From Roseiarcus sp963794155 (GTDB lineage Bacteria; Pseudomonadota; Alphaproteobacteria; Rhizobiales; Beijerinckiaceae), in NCBI GenBank assembly GCA_963794155.1, contig CAWCCX010000010.1, positions 186,001 through 250,000 on the forward strand: 64,000 nt of DNA. Reading direction: 5' to 3'. The translations under genes were made by a program, and so were the position numbers. The notes under the pieces were generated by a model. The model saw only the letters and a program-made list of their open reading frames with translations. It did no database searches and was not told the DNA's origin. Of this stretch, positions 1 through 7,808 are shown in pieces (within the stretch, counting starts at the first letter, position 1; every line of letters begins with the position of its first letter).

Positions 1-168
1 ATCAGGTCCGCTGCGCATATTCGATGATCATGGCGGCGGCCAACAATGGCTGGATCGACGGCGACAAGGCGATGATGGAGAGCCTTCATCGCCTTCAGGC
101 GCGCCGGCGCCGACGGGGTGTTGACTTATTTCACGCCAAGTGCGGCGGAGAAGCTGCGGCAGAGGTGA
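1..168 (+). CDS. hemB: Delta-aminolevulinic acid dehydratase C-terminus (partial, frameshifted)
   Basis: This is the 3' end of the porphobilinogen synthase gene, which condenses two 5-aminolevulinate molecules in tetrapyrrole synthesis. The first frame reads YSMIMAAANNGWIDGDKAMM, typical of the HemB C-terminus. After position about 85 the family sequence continues one frame over as LIAFRRAGADGVLTYF and ends at the TGA at 166-168. The break is explained by one extra base in ccttc (expected cctc). The residues before YSM also differ from the usual VSGE. The gene starts outside the window. The family match is clear; whether the frameshift is real or an edge or sequencing error cannot be decided here. 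Confidence 0.85.
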
Positions 169-243
169 CATTGGAGGCGCGGCCGAGAGCCCCTCTGTTG
201 TTGAGCGGTCCTTCCCGCCGGTTGACAGGAGGGCGGACGGCCG

Positions 244-530
244 ATGGGCGCACGAACGATAGTTGCGCGGGCGCGCTGGCGGCGGGCGTCGTCTCTTCAG
301 CGCCAGCTGACGGCGGACGCTCCTGCTCGCCGCCGCGAACGGCGGCGGCGCCGCGCTCGCCGGCCCAGGGGACGGCGGTCAAGCGGCCGCTTCCGGCTGG
401 AACGGCGTCGGCTCGGACGGCGGCTCGGGCGGCGTGCTGGGCTCGGCGGCGGCGGCGCATGATGCTTTTGGGCTTCGCCAGCCTCGGCTCCGGTGGATAT
501 CGCGCGATGAAGCGCGCACAAGACCGCTGA
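244..530 (+). pseudogene. Possible decayed PEP-CTERM-type protein
   Basis: No intact gene is evident between 169 and 638. Positions 459-530 encode a short hydrophobic segment, MMLLGFASLGSGGYRA, followed by basic residues and a stop. That resembles the transmembrane and basic tail of PEP-CTERM sorting signals, two clear examples of which occur elsewhere in this window. The PEP motif itself is not visible upstream. The preceding 200 bases read as Gly/Ala-rich protein in a different frame, as would be expected of a broken repeat protein. The rest of the stretch shows nothing recognisable. This is a weak, inference-based call. Confidence 0.25.
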
Positions 531-638
531 GTTTCTGCCTCGCCGCGCTCGCAACGGGTTGCGGAAACCCGGCATTCAGAATTAACATCCATGATTGGGG
601 AGGGCGCCGCGGGAACGGGGACCGAACTGGAGGTGGCC

Positions 639-1472
639 ATGCCGACGCTCAGAAAGAGCCGCGGCGGGCTGGCGATGTTTTGTGGTCTGGTGTTCGGAGC
701 ACAATTGCCGACCGGCGCATTCGCGCCCGCGGCCAATGGCGCCGAGTACGAAGCCTGCAAATTTTTCAGCCAGCTGCCGGACGATTGCGCCGGCGCCGAG
801 CATCGAAAATTCGATAATTTGCGCAATTATCGATACGAGGAAATTGATCTCTTCGCCAGGGACCCGCTCAAGAAACTTCTCTACGTCAGCAGCTACAACA
901 CGACCGGCCAGAACATCGGCGACGACCCACGCGACTCCGCGCCAAAGCCGCTCGCACAAAGCGTTGACCCGAAGAAGATCGCCAAAAAATACCAGGCGGT
1001 CTCGGCGTGGATCAGCCCCCCCCGATACTGGACGCTGGACTGGCTCTCCGACAGGGTCGGCGCGGTGCGCAATTTTGACGGTCTCGACGCCGCGTGGATG
1101 GGAAACAGTATCGCGCCCAGCGCCGCGGCGTCCTCCAAGCCCGGCTCCCCGGCCTATCGCGTGGTGCTGCTGGCGAGATCGGCGGTGGAGGGGTTCAAGA
1201 AAGGATCGGAAGTCTATCTGCTCGATGATCCCAAGGGCCGGACCTGGGTCATGGTCGCCTATACGGACAGGGACAGTCCCGGCCTGACCATCGACAAGCT
1301 CGATTCCCTCGAAGCGATCATAAAGCTACCGCCGGGCTGGAAGTTCCGCACCGCTGTGATCGCGAAGGACCTCATCCTCGAGCCCAAGGCCGGTTTGACC
1401 GCGGTCACCCAGGACGACAAGCAGAACATCTACCATTTGACCGGCCCTGGACAGAGCAACTTCGTGCCATAA
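639..1472 (+). CDS. Hypothetical secreted protein
   Basis: This is a 277-residue protein starting at ATG 639, which has an ggaggtg ribosome site a few bases upstream. That start was preferred to one 16 codons earlier because it places a basic N-terminus (MPTLRKSRGG) directly before a hydrophobic segment, forming a signal peptide that ends near an AANGA cleavage site at about residue 35. The mature part is soluble, with no membrane helices and few cysteines. I do not recognise the family. It stands alone between the decayed region on the left and the alcohol dehydrogenase gene, in the same direction. A periplasmic location is inferred. Confidence 0.65.
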   Translation: MPTLRKSRGGLAMFCGLVFGAQLPTGAFAPAANGAEYEACKFFSQLPDDCAGAEHRKFDNLRNYRYEEIDLFARDPLKKLLYVSSYNTTGQNIGDDPRDSAPKPLAQSVDPKKIAKKYQAVSAWISPPRYWTLDWLSDRVGAVRNFDGLDAAWMGNSIAPSAAASSKPGSPAYRVVLLARSAVEGFKKGSEVYLLDDPKGRTWVMVAYTDRDSPGLTIDKLDSLEAIIKLPPGWKFRTAVIAKDLILEPKAGLTAVTQDDKQNIYHLTGPGQSNFVP

Positions 1473-1584
1473 GCGCTTCCGGATCGCGCCGCCGAAAACA
1501 AATCGCGCCGCCCCTGCCGCCGCCTGATGTTGGCCTCAACCCCGAGGCCAAGGTAGGTTGGTTTCGGTACGGGGAGATCCAGCG

Positions 1585-2602
1585 ATGGCAAAGATGCGGG
1601 CGATGGTGGTTCGGAAACGCGGCGGGCCGCTGGAAGCGGAGGAGCGTGATATTCCGGTCCCGGGGCCTGAGGAGATTCGCATCCGCGTCCAGGCCTGCGG
1701 CGTCTGCCACAGCGACGTGGTGACGGTCCAAGGCCTGATGCCGTTTGTCACCTATCCGCCTTCCGGGCCATGAGGTCATCGGCGTAATCGACGCGCTCGG
1801 CGAGGGCGTCTACGGCTGGAGCGTCGGCGCGCTGGCGGGCGTCGGCTGGTTCGGCGGCTCGTGCGGTTATTGCCGCCGATGCCGGCGCGACGCCGCCTTC
1901 GCCTGCGAGAACGTACATGCAGTGACCGGGGCGACACGTGACGGTGGCTACGCGACCCACATGATCGCCCATGTCTCGGCGGTCGCGCACGTGCCGGACG
2001 ATCTCGACGTCGTCGAATCCGCGCCACTGCTGTGCGCCGGTGTCACCACCTTCAACGCGCTTCGCCACACCGGCGCAGGCCCCGGCGATGTCGTGGCGGT
2101 CCACGGCGTCGGTGGGCTTGGACATCTCGGAATACAATTCGCGGCGCGGCAGGGCTTCCGCACCGTCGCTGTCAACCGCGGCGGCGACAAGGAGGAACTC
2201 GCCCGCAAGCTCGGCGCCAGCGACTATATCGACAGCGGTGCACAAGACCCCGCACAGGCGCTCCAGGCGATGGGCGGAGCGAAAGCGATCCTCGCCACCG
2301 TCACCGACGGCAAGGCGATGCAGGCGATCGCAGGCGGCCTCGGGCCCAACGGCGTGATGATGGTGATTGGCGCGGTCGGCCCGCTGACCGTCGATTCGCT
2401 CGATCTGCTCGGCAAGCGCGCGTCCGTCAAAGGCTGGTATTCGGGCGTCGCCCGGGATTCGGAAGACACTCTCAACTTCAGTCAGCGCAACAAGGTCGCC
2501 TCGATGAACGAGATCTATCCGCTCGAAAAGGCGCAGGAGGCATACGACCGCATGATGAGCGGCAAGGCCCGCTTCCGCGTCGTCCTCAAGATGGACGCCT
2601 GA
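1585..2602 (+). CDS. Zinc-dependent alcohol dehydrogenase (frameshifted)
   Basis: This is a medium-chain zinc alcohol dehydrogenase, an NAD(P)-dependent alcohol/aldehyde oxidoreductase of the AdhA/AdhP type. The N-terminal frame (from ATG 1585, ggggag site upstream) contains the catalytic-zinc Cys in GVCHSD. The reading then shifts at about 1757-1760, near tatccgcc, and continues one frame over with LPGHEV (second zinc ligand region), a structural-zinc Cys cluster (CGYCRRC...C) and the Rossmann motif GVGGLGHLG. Restoring two bases (tatccgcgcc) joins the two parts into about 339 residues, the normal family length. It ends overlapping the convergent nitrile hydratase accessory gene by 17 bases. 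As written, the gene is broken. Confidence 0.85.
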
Positions 2603-2960
2603 TCGCGCCGGAATTCAAGCGCTCATGGGACCCGGCGAGCGTCACCGGCTTTCCGTGCGGTGTTCTGAAATATGCCGCGCGCCAGTCCTCGACCCGGCGC
2701 GCAATCTCGTCGCCCTCAAGCCGACCCTTTGCGACGAGGATGGTCATGAGCGCTTCGACCAGCGCGGCGTAATAGGCGTCGCTGTCATCCGCCGCCCCGT
2801 GCTCGGCGGCCTTCCGAAGGGCCGCGCCCAAGACCGAGGACCACTCGGACGCGGCGATCCGGCCTGAGTCGATCAGCGTCTGGGCCATCGCATAGGCCTC
2901 GGCCTGCCAAGGCTCGGCGAAGCCGGGCGCTCCCTCCGCATTGAGCCTAGACTGGCTCAA
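2586..2960 (-). CDS. Nitrile hydratase accessory protein
   Basis: This 124-residue protein resembles the small accessory proteins of nitrile hydratase operons, which are related to the N-terminal part of the beta subunit and help deliver cobalt to the alpha subunit (family knowledge). Visible family features are the FAEPWQAEAYAMA opening, an all-helical composition and the DAYYAALVEAL segment. It is the last gene of the operon and overlaps the 3' end of nthB by 14 bases, indicating translational coupling. The gene's own 3' end overlaps the alcohol dehydrogenase stop from the other strand. Assignment rests on both sequence type and context. Confidence 0.82.
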   Translation of the reverse strand: MSQSRLNAEGAPGFAEPWQAEAYAMAQTLIDSGRIAASEWSSVLGAALRKAAEHGAADDSDAYYAALVEALMTILVAKGRLEGDEIARRVEDWRAAYFRTPHGKPVTLAGSHERLNSGAIRRPS

Positions 2961-3603
2961 GATAGCGCTCCCAGAGGTCGAGCGAGACCCGGTCGGCGGA
3001 GCCCGAGCGCTCCGGGAAGAGGTCGGCGAGCATGAAGCTTACCGTGTACAGCGGCTCGGCCGCCTCCCTTCCCTCCGCGCTCTCGTCGGGAACGATATGG
3101 GCGCCGTTGAGGCTTCGAACAATTCCGGCATGGCCGCGGACGTAGCGCGGCAGCCGGGTGTGGCCGGGCGAAGCCGAAAGCCGCGCGCGCACGCGCTGAC
3201 CGGCGCCGAAGCGCGGAGCCTCGCCGTAAGCCCGGTCGAAGCGCATCGACACGTTTCGGAGCGTCCTGACGTCCGCAGCGCTCATGGGCTTCAGCGACGC
3301 TGGAGCCCGTTCGGCGCTCGCGCCGGTCGAGAGTTCCTCGACCGTCGCCAGGCCGGAGCCGAGGAGCATCGCCGCATAGGCCGTGCACCATTGGTCGAAA
3401 TAGGGCCGCACGAGATATTCCGCCGGCTGCAGCAGCTCGCGGGTGAAGCGGAATTTGTCGAGGTTCCAGTCCGGGGGCCGAGCGATGGCGCGGGCGATCG
3501 CCCACATCCGCCATTCCCATTCGCCGTGGAACGGCGCGTCATCGTCGCGGACGGCAATGGCCCCATGGTTCTGCTGCCCGCCAAGATCGTGCACGCCGTC
3601 CAT
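2947..3603 (-). CDS. nthB: Nitrile hydratase beta subunit
   Basis: Nitrile hydratase converts nitriles to amides in the cytoplasm as an alpha-beta heterodimer or tetramer. This 218-residue protein begins with the family hallmark MDGVHDLGG and contains FHGEWEWRMWAIA in the helical N-terminal half. The C-terminal half has the SH3-like barrel with FGAGQRVRAR, RLPRYVRGHAGIV and YTVSF. Length fits the family. It follows the alpha subunit gene with only three bases between them and is itself overlapped by the accessory gene, so all three genes are very likely one transcript. Confidence 0.93.
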   Translation of the reverse strand: MDGVHDLGGQQNHGAIAVRDDDAPFHGEWEWRMWAIARAIARPPDWNLDKFRFTRELLQPAEYLVRPYFDQWCTAYAAMLLGSGLATVEELSTGASAERAPASLKPMSAADVRTLRNVSMRFDRAYGEAPRFGAGQRVRARLSASPGHTRLPRYVRGHAGIVRSLNGAHIVPDESAEGREAAEPLYTVSFMLADLFPERSGSADRVSLDLWERYLEPV

Positions 3604-3606
3604 TGC

Positions 3607-4251
3607 CTAACCCCCCGAGGCGATGCGCAAGGCGCGCTCGACGCCGATCATGCTGTCGCGGGTCACGATCTTGGCCAGCGCGGCCTCATCCCAGCTCTGG
3701 GTTCCCGACGGACGCTGCGGCAGGACCAGATATCTGAGTTCGGCGGTGCTGTCCCAGACCTCGACCGCGACCTCGTCCGGAAGGTCGACGCCAAATTCTT
3801 TCAGCACGCTTCTGGGCTCGCGAACCGCGCGCGACCGGTAAGCGGCCTTCTTGTACCAGGCCGGCGACATCCCTAGCACGGCATGCGGATAGCAGCTGCA
3901 GAGCGTGCAGACCACCAGGTTGTGGACCCGCTCGGTGTTCTCGACGACCTTGAGATGACCGACCGCAGGTCCGTCGATGCCGAGCTCCTTGATCCCGGCC
4001 GCGCCGTCGGCGAGGAGGCGCGCCTTGTAGTCCGGATCGTTCCACGCCCGCGCCACCACGCTCGCGCCGACTTTCGGGCCAACCTCGTCGCGATAGATCT
4101 CGATCCACGCGTCCATCGCCGCCGGATCCAGCATGCCCTTCTCGACCAGCAGGCTTTCAAGCGCCTTCACCCGCAAGGCGGAATCGGATGGAACATGCGA
4201 ATGGATCTCCTCGTGCAGCCCGGCGGCCTTCCACGGGTCGTATTCGCGCAT
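3607..4251 (-). CDS. nthA: Nitrile hydratase alpha subunit, cobalt type
   Basis: This is the catalytic metal-binding subunit, 214 residues from ATG 4251. A GTG nine codons upstream is possible, but the ATG has a gggacggga site just before it and gives the usual MREYDPWKA type of start. The metal-binding claw is VCTLCSCYP. Threonine between the first two positions of the C-T-L-C-S-C motif is the signature of cobalt enzymes, whereas iron enzymes have serine there. The conserved WYK, YRSRAVREPR and EFG segments follow. Thiocyanate hydrolase gamma subunits share the claw, but the single beta subunit beside it supports nitrile hydratase. No amidase gene is adjacent. Confidence 0.93.
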   Translation of the reverse strand: MREYDPWKAAGLHEEIHSHVPSDSALRVKALESLLVEKGMLDPAAMDAWIEIYRDEVGPKVGASVVARAWNDPDYKARLLADGAAGIKELGIDGPAVGHLKVVENTERVHNLVVCTLCSCYPHAVLGMSPAWYKKAAYRSRAVREPRSVLKEFGVDLPDEVAVEVWDSTAELRYLVLPQRPSGTQSWDEAALAKIVTRDSMIGVERALRIASGG

Positions 4252-4363
4252 GGCTCCCGTCCCTGCATGGCGTTTCACGCTTGCGGTACTATGTCATGGC
4301 CGGCCTTCGGCGCCAAAATGCGCCGGGGCCGACCTAAGTTGAGCCAGAGAGCTTCCGTTGACC

Positions 4364-5038
4364 ATGACCCCGAGCGTGAAAGCCTGGATGTGGCTCGTCG
4401 CGCTCGCGCTCGTCATGGGCGCGCTCATCTTCGGGGCGGCCGGCGATCCTTGGTTCTGGCAGGGCTGGACGTTTCTCGCCGTGTTTTTCGGCGCGTCGTC
4501 GCTCATCACCCAATACCTGATCGCCAATGACCCTGCCCTCCTCGAACGCCGCGTGAGCGGAGGGCCGACCGAAGAGACGGAGCCGACCCAAAAGCTTATC
4601 ATGGTCTTCATGTCGCTCGGCTTCGTCGCCCTCATCGTCGTCCCGGGGCTCGATCACCGGTTCGGCTGGTCGCAGGCGCCCGCAGTCGTCGCGCTCGCGG
4701 GCGGCGCGTTGATGGCCGTCGGGTTCTTCGTCGTCTTCCTCGTCTTCAAAGCGAACTCGTTCGCATCATCAACGATCGGCGTCGCCCAGGGCCAGACCCT
4801 CGTGTCTACCGGGCCCTACGCCATCGTCCGTCATCCGATGTACGCTGGCGCCTTGGTCTATCTCGTCGGTACGCCGCTCGCGCTCGGCTCCTATTGGGGG
4901 CTCGCGGTGGTGGCGCTTATGGCGCCGTTCCTGATGTGGCGGCTCGCGGACGAGGAACGCGTCCTCGAGCAGCGCCTGCCTGGCTATTCCGAGTATAAGC
5001 GGAAGGTCCGGCGCCGGCTCGCGCCCGGCGTCTATTGA
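4364..5038 (+). CDS. Isoprenylcysteine carboxylmethyltransferase-family membrane protein
   Basis: This 224-residue integral membrane protein has about five hydrophobic segments. Its C-terminal part carries the methyltransferase signature of the ICMT/phospholipid N-methyltransferase superfamily: TGPYAIVRHPMYAG, then DEERVLEQRLPGYSEYKRKVRR. The RHPMY and E...Y elements bind S-adenosylmethionine in this superfamily. The substrate is not predictable from sequence. Start is taken at ATG 4364; a TTG two codons earlier is also possible. It is divergent from the nitrile hydratase operon and convergent with the cyclase gene. A second member of the family lies at 26038. Confidence 0.82.
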   Translation: MTPSVKAWMWLVALALVMGALIFGAAGDPWFWQGWTFLAVFFGASSLITQYLIANDPALLERRVSGGPTEETEPTQKLIMVFMSLGFVALIVVPGLDHRFGWSQAPAVVALAGGALMAVGFFVVFLVFKANSFASSTIGVAQGQTLVSTGPYAIVRHPMYAGALVYLVGTPLALGSYWGLAVVALMAPFLMWRLADEERVLEQRLPGYSEYKRKVRRRLAPGVY

Positions 5039-5050
5039 CCGGGGCGCCGG

Positions 5051-6178
5051 TCACGTTCGCGGTTCGATCACATGGACCTCCACGCGCTCCTCCCGGCCCC
5101 GCACCGCAATGCTCTCGCCGTCGCCGATCTCGAGATCGGCCGGTAGCGACATCAGCCGCAGCGCGTCGCCCGACACGACCAGCCGCCGGTCGATGGTCTT
5201 GCAATATTCGCACAGCCGCGCCGCGACGTTCATCGTGTCGCCGAAATAGGCGAGCTGGCGTTTGGCGTCGCCGCATTCGCTGACAATGACTGGACCGGCA
5301 TGGAGCCCGGCGCGGAAGCCGGGCGCGACGCCGAACTCGCGCTCATAGTCGGCCGCCATGCGCCTGATCGTCCTCTCGATTGCAAAGAAACATTCGACGC
5401 AGCGCGCGTTCAGGGCCGGAACGTCCGACACCGGCCAGCTCACGATCACCTCGTCGCCGACATAGGCGTGCACGGCGCCGCCGAAGTCGCTGATTGGCGC
5501 GTCGATGTCATAAAAGAAACGGGTGACGAGGTCGTGGACCTTGAGGTCGCCCATCGCCTCGGCGAGGCGCGTCGAGTGGGCGATGTCGAGAAACATCACG
5601 ATCAGGCGCCGGCGGGTTGGCCGGTGATAGGTGCCGAGCAGCGCGCTCGTGAGCAGGGGTCCGCCGACGAGCCGGCGAATCTCGACGGCTGCGCCGATGA
5701 CCAGCGACAATCCGAAACCGAGAGCCACCATTCGGGGCAGCTCGACGGTGAACCAATCGGGCGTAACCCATCTGAGCCGAAGCGTTTCCGCGTAAAGCAG
5801 GGCTTGCATCAGAAGGCCGACGACGATCAGCGCCGCCGTCATGACGAGCGCCCGGATGAGGATTTCGGCGCCGAGCGGCAGCCGCCGCAGCGCCGAGCCG
5901 AGACGGGAGTGGCCCGCCGAAGCGAAACCGATCTGCACGACGAGGACGGTCAAGGCGAGGCCCGCGCCATGGATTCCGCTGAGAAGAAAGTACCCCGGCG
6001 TCTGTTCGTCCGCCCGGTCGAAGAGGGCCCGATAGGCGAGGCCAACGGCGAAGCCTGCGACCACGAGGAGGGTCAGCGAGCGCCGACGCGCGGCCTCCCG
6101 AAAGAAGCTCGAGCGGCCGGAACGGCTATGAGCGGCGTTCCCGCCGGTGGGCGCGGCTTCATCGACGGGCGAGCGCAT
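5051..6178 (-). CDS. Membrane-bound class III adenylate/guanylate cyclase
   Basis: This 375-residue protein begins at ATG 6178 (a longer start is possible). The N-terminal half contains about four hydrophobic segments between residues 30 and 190, forming a membrane domain. The C-terminal catalytic domain shows the metal-binding FLDIAHSTRLAEAMG, the AYVGDEVIVSW strand, and YFGDTMNVAARL with the transition-state Asn/Arg region. Substrate choice between ATP and GTP was not assigned. Such proteins make cyclic nucleotide second messengers. A cNMP-binding-domain gene lies at 38605, but no functional link can be shown. It faces the methyltransferase gene 3' to 3'. Confidence 0.88.
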   Translation of the reverse strand: MRSPVDEAAPTGGNAAHSRSGRSSFFREAARRRSLTLLVVAGFAVGLAYRALFDRADEQTPGYFLLSGIHGAGLALTVLVVQIGFASAGHSRLGSALRRLPLGAEILIRALVMTAALIVVGLLMQALLYAETLRLRWVTPDWFTVELPRMVALGFGLSLVIGAAVEIRRLVGGPLLTSALLGTYHRPTRRRLIVMFLDIAHSTRLAEAMGDLKVHDLVTRFFYDIDAPISDFGGAVHAYVGDEVIVSWPVSDVPALNARCVECFFAIERTIRRMAADYEREFGVAPGFRAGLHAGPVIVSECGDAKRQLAYFGDTMNVAARLCEYCKTIDRRLVVSGDALRLMSLPADLEIGDGESIAVRGREERVEVHVIEPRT

Positions 6179-6377
6179 GGTCAGTCCGCGGCGGCGTCGC
6201 CTCCATCGAAGCTCTTGGCGAGCCACTCACCACAGCTGGCGAAAGCCTGACCATTCGAGGAGTCCATCCGCGGCGAAATGCCTCTCGGTCGCGCATTGTT
6301 GAAGCTCTCCTGCACCTTAGCTGGTGTAAAAACGCGGGGGGCCTGCCGCTCACCGAATACCAGACCAGGAGCCTGAA

Positions 6378-7268
6378 ATGGAGCGAAAGAAGGCGTCGGA
6401 CTTCCCGCAGGAGCTTTTGAACCTGTTTGACGTCTATGTTCACGGCGGGATGAGCCGCCGGGCGTTCCTCGACGGCGCGCAGAAATTCGCCGCTGGAGGG
6501 GTCAGCGCGTCCGCCTTGTTCGAGATGCTGAGACCCAACTACGCCTGGGCGATCCAGGCGCCGCCGGACGACAGCCGCATTGCCGCCAAGTCCGTCAGCG
6601 TGCCCTCGCCCGAAGGCAACGGCGCGATCAAGGGCTACCTCGTCCGCCCGGCGAATTCGGACAAATTGCCGGCAGTGCTGGTCGTCCACGAGAACCGGGG
6701 CCTGAACCCCTATATCGAAGACGTCGCCCGGCGCCTGGCGATCGCCAATTTCATCGCCTTCGCCCCCGATGGGCTGACCTCGGTCGGCGGCTATCCAGGC
6801 GACGACGAAAAGGGCGCTGAGCTCTTCCGCAAGGTCGATCCGGTCAAGATGCGCGAGGATTTCGCCACCGCGGCGCGGTGGCTCAAGTCCCTGCCCGATT
6901 CGACCGGCAAGCTCGGCGCGATCGGCTTCTGTTTCGGCGGCGGGGTCGTGAACCAGCTCGCCGTGCGGATGGGTTCCGACCTCGACGCCGCGGTCCCGTT
7001 CTACGGCCTGCAGCCAGACCCCGCCGACGCGGCAAAGATCAAGGCGCCCGTCAATGCCCAGTACGGCGAGCTCGACACCCGCATCACCAGCGGCTGGCCG
7101 GCGTTCGACGCCGCACTCTCCGGCGCAGGCGTTCCGCACGAGGGTCACATCTACAAGGGCGCCAACCACGGCTTCCACAACGACACGACGCCGCGCTACG
7201 ATCAGGCGGCAGCCGAAGAAGCCTGGAAGCGGACGATCGATTGGCTCAACAAATATTTGCGGGCGTGA
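6378..7268 (+). CDS. Dienelactone hydrolase family protein with Tat-like N-terminus
   Basis: This 296-residue alpha/beta hydrolase belongs to the carboxymethylenebutenolidase family. The nucleophile is Cys in GFCFGGG at about residue 180, and the catalytic His lies in NHGFHN near the C-terminus. An acidic member is expected around YGELDTR. The N-terminus has SRRAFLDGAQKFAAGG at about residues 24-40, a twin-arginine signal with a short hydrophobic region, suggesting export or a retained leader. The family hydrolyses lactones such as dienelactone in aromatic degradation, but many members have other esters as substrates. No other aromatic ring-cleavage gene is next to it. Confidence 0.85.
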   Translation: MERKKASDFPQELLNLFDVYVHGGMSRRAFLDGAQKFAAGGVSASALFEMLRPNYAWAIQAPPDDSRIAAKSVSVPSPEGNGAIKGYLVRPANSDKLPAVLVVHENRGLNPYIEDVARRLAIANFIAFAPDGLTSVGGYPGDDEKGAELFRKVDPVKMREDFATAARWLKSLPDSTGKLGAIGFCFGGGVVNQLAVRMGSDLDAAVPFYGLQPDPADAAKIKAPVNAQYGELDTRITSGWPAFDAALSGAGVPHEGHIYKGANHGFHNDTTPRYDQAAAEEAWKRTIDWLNKYLRA

Positions 7269-7299
7269 GCACGCCTTGAACCGGAGCTGATGGAGTCTC

Positions 7300-7782
7300 G
7301 TGAGCCGGATATTTCTCGCCGGCGCGGCCGGCGTCATCGGCCGGCGGCTCACGCCCCTGCTCCGCGCCCATGGCCATTCGGTCTGGGGCGCGCCGCCTGA
7401 TCGCGCAGAGCATCGCCTGGGCCTATGCCGTCCGGCCCTTCGGCCTTATCGCGAGGATGCTCCGCTGGACGTTGATGCGGCCGGCCCGCAGGGCGTGAGC
7501 GTGCGCGGGGTCGCGTCCCTGGAGCGACAGGTGCTCGCCGCGTCGCCGATCGAAGGCCTCGTGCTGCGCCATGGCCGGCTTTATGGCCCCGGCAGCGGAG
7601 CGGACGCCCCGCCAAGCGCGCTGGCGGTGCATGTCGACGCAGCCGCCCATGCCGCCTTGCGGGCGATCGACCACGGCGAGCCGGGTTTCTTCAACATCGC
7701 CGACCCAAGCGGCGAGGTCTCGACCGACAAGGCGACCGCCACGCTTGGCTGGCGCCCCGACTTCAGGATCGAGCGCGAATGA
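7300..7782 (+). pseudogene. NAD(P)-dependent epimerase/SDR remnant with internal deletion
   Basis: The N-terminus MSRIFLAGAAGVIGRRL is the Rossmann start of an extended SDR. The C-terminal half (LVLRHGRLYGPGSGADAP, DHGEPGFFNIADP, TLGWRPDFRI) is that of the same family. These enzymes are usually about 300 residues, whereas this frame gives 160. The central part, including the YxxxK catalytic region, is missing after GHSV. A short piece of the expected middle (RRLIAQSIAWAYA) is still readable in another frame at about 7390-7430 before the original frame resumes. A deletion plus a compensating indel explains this. Translation starts at GTG 7300 with a ggag site. It is unlikely to be active. Confidence 0.75.
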
Positions 7783-7808
7783 ATCTGCGCGCCTCCTGCG
7801 CCGCTGTG

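Noticed and set aside
24..530. A 168-residue frame at the left edge
   Set aside because: Its first 21 residues are HemB, after which it is an out-of-frame Arg/Ala-rich reading; the real HemB end lies in another frame.
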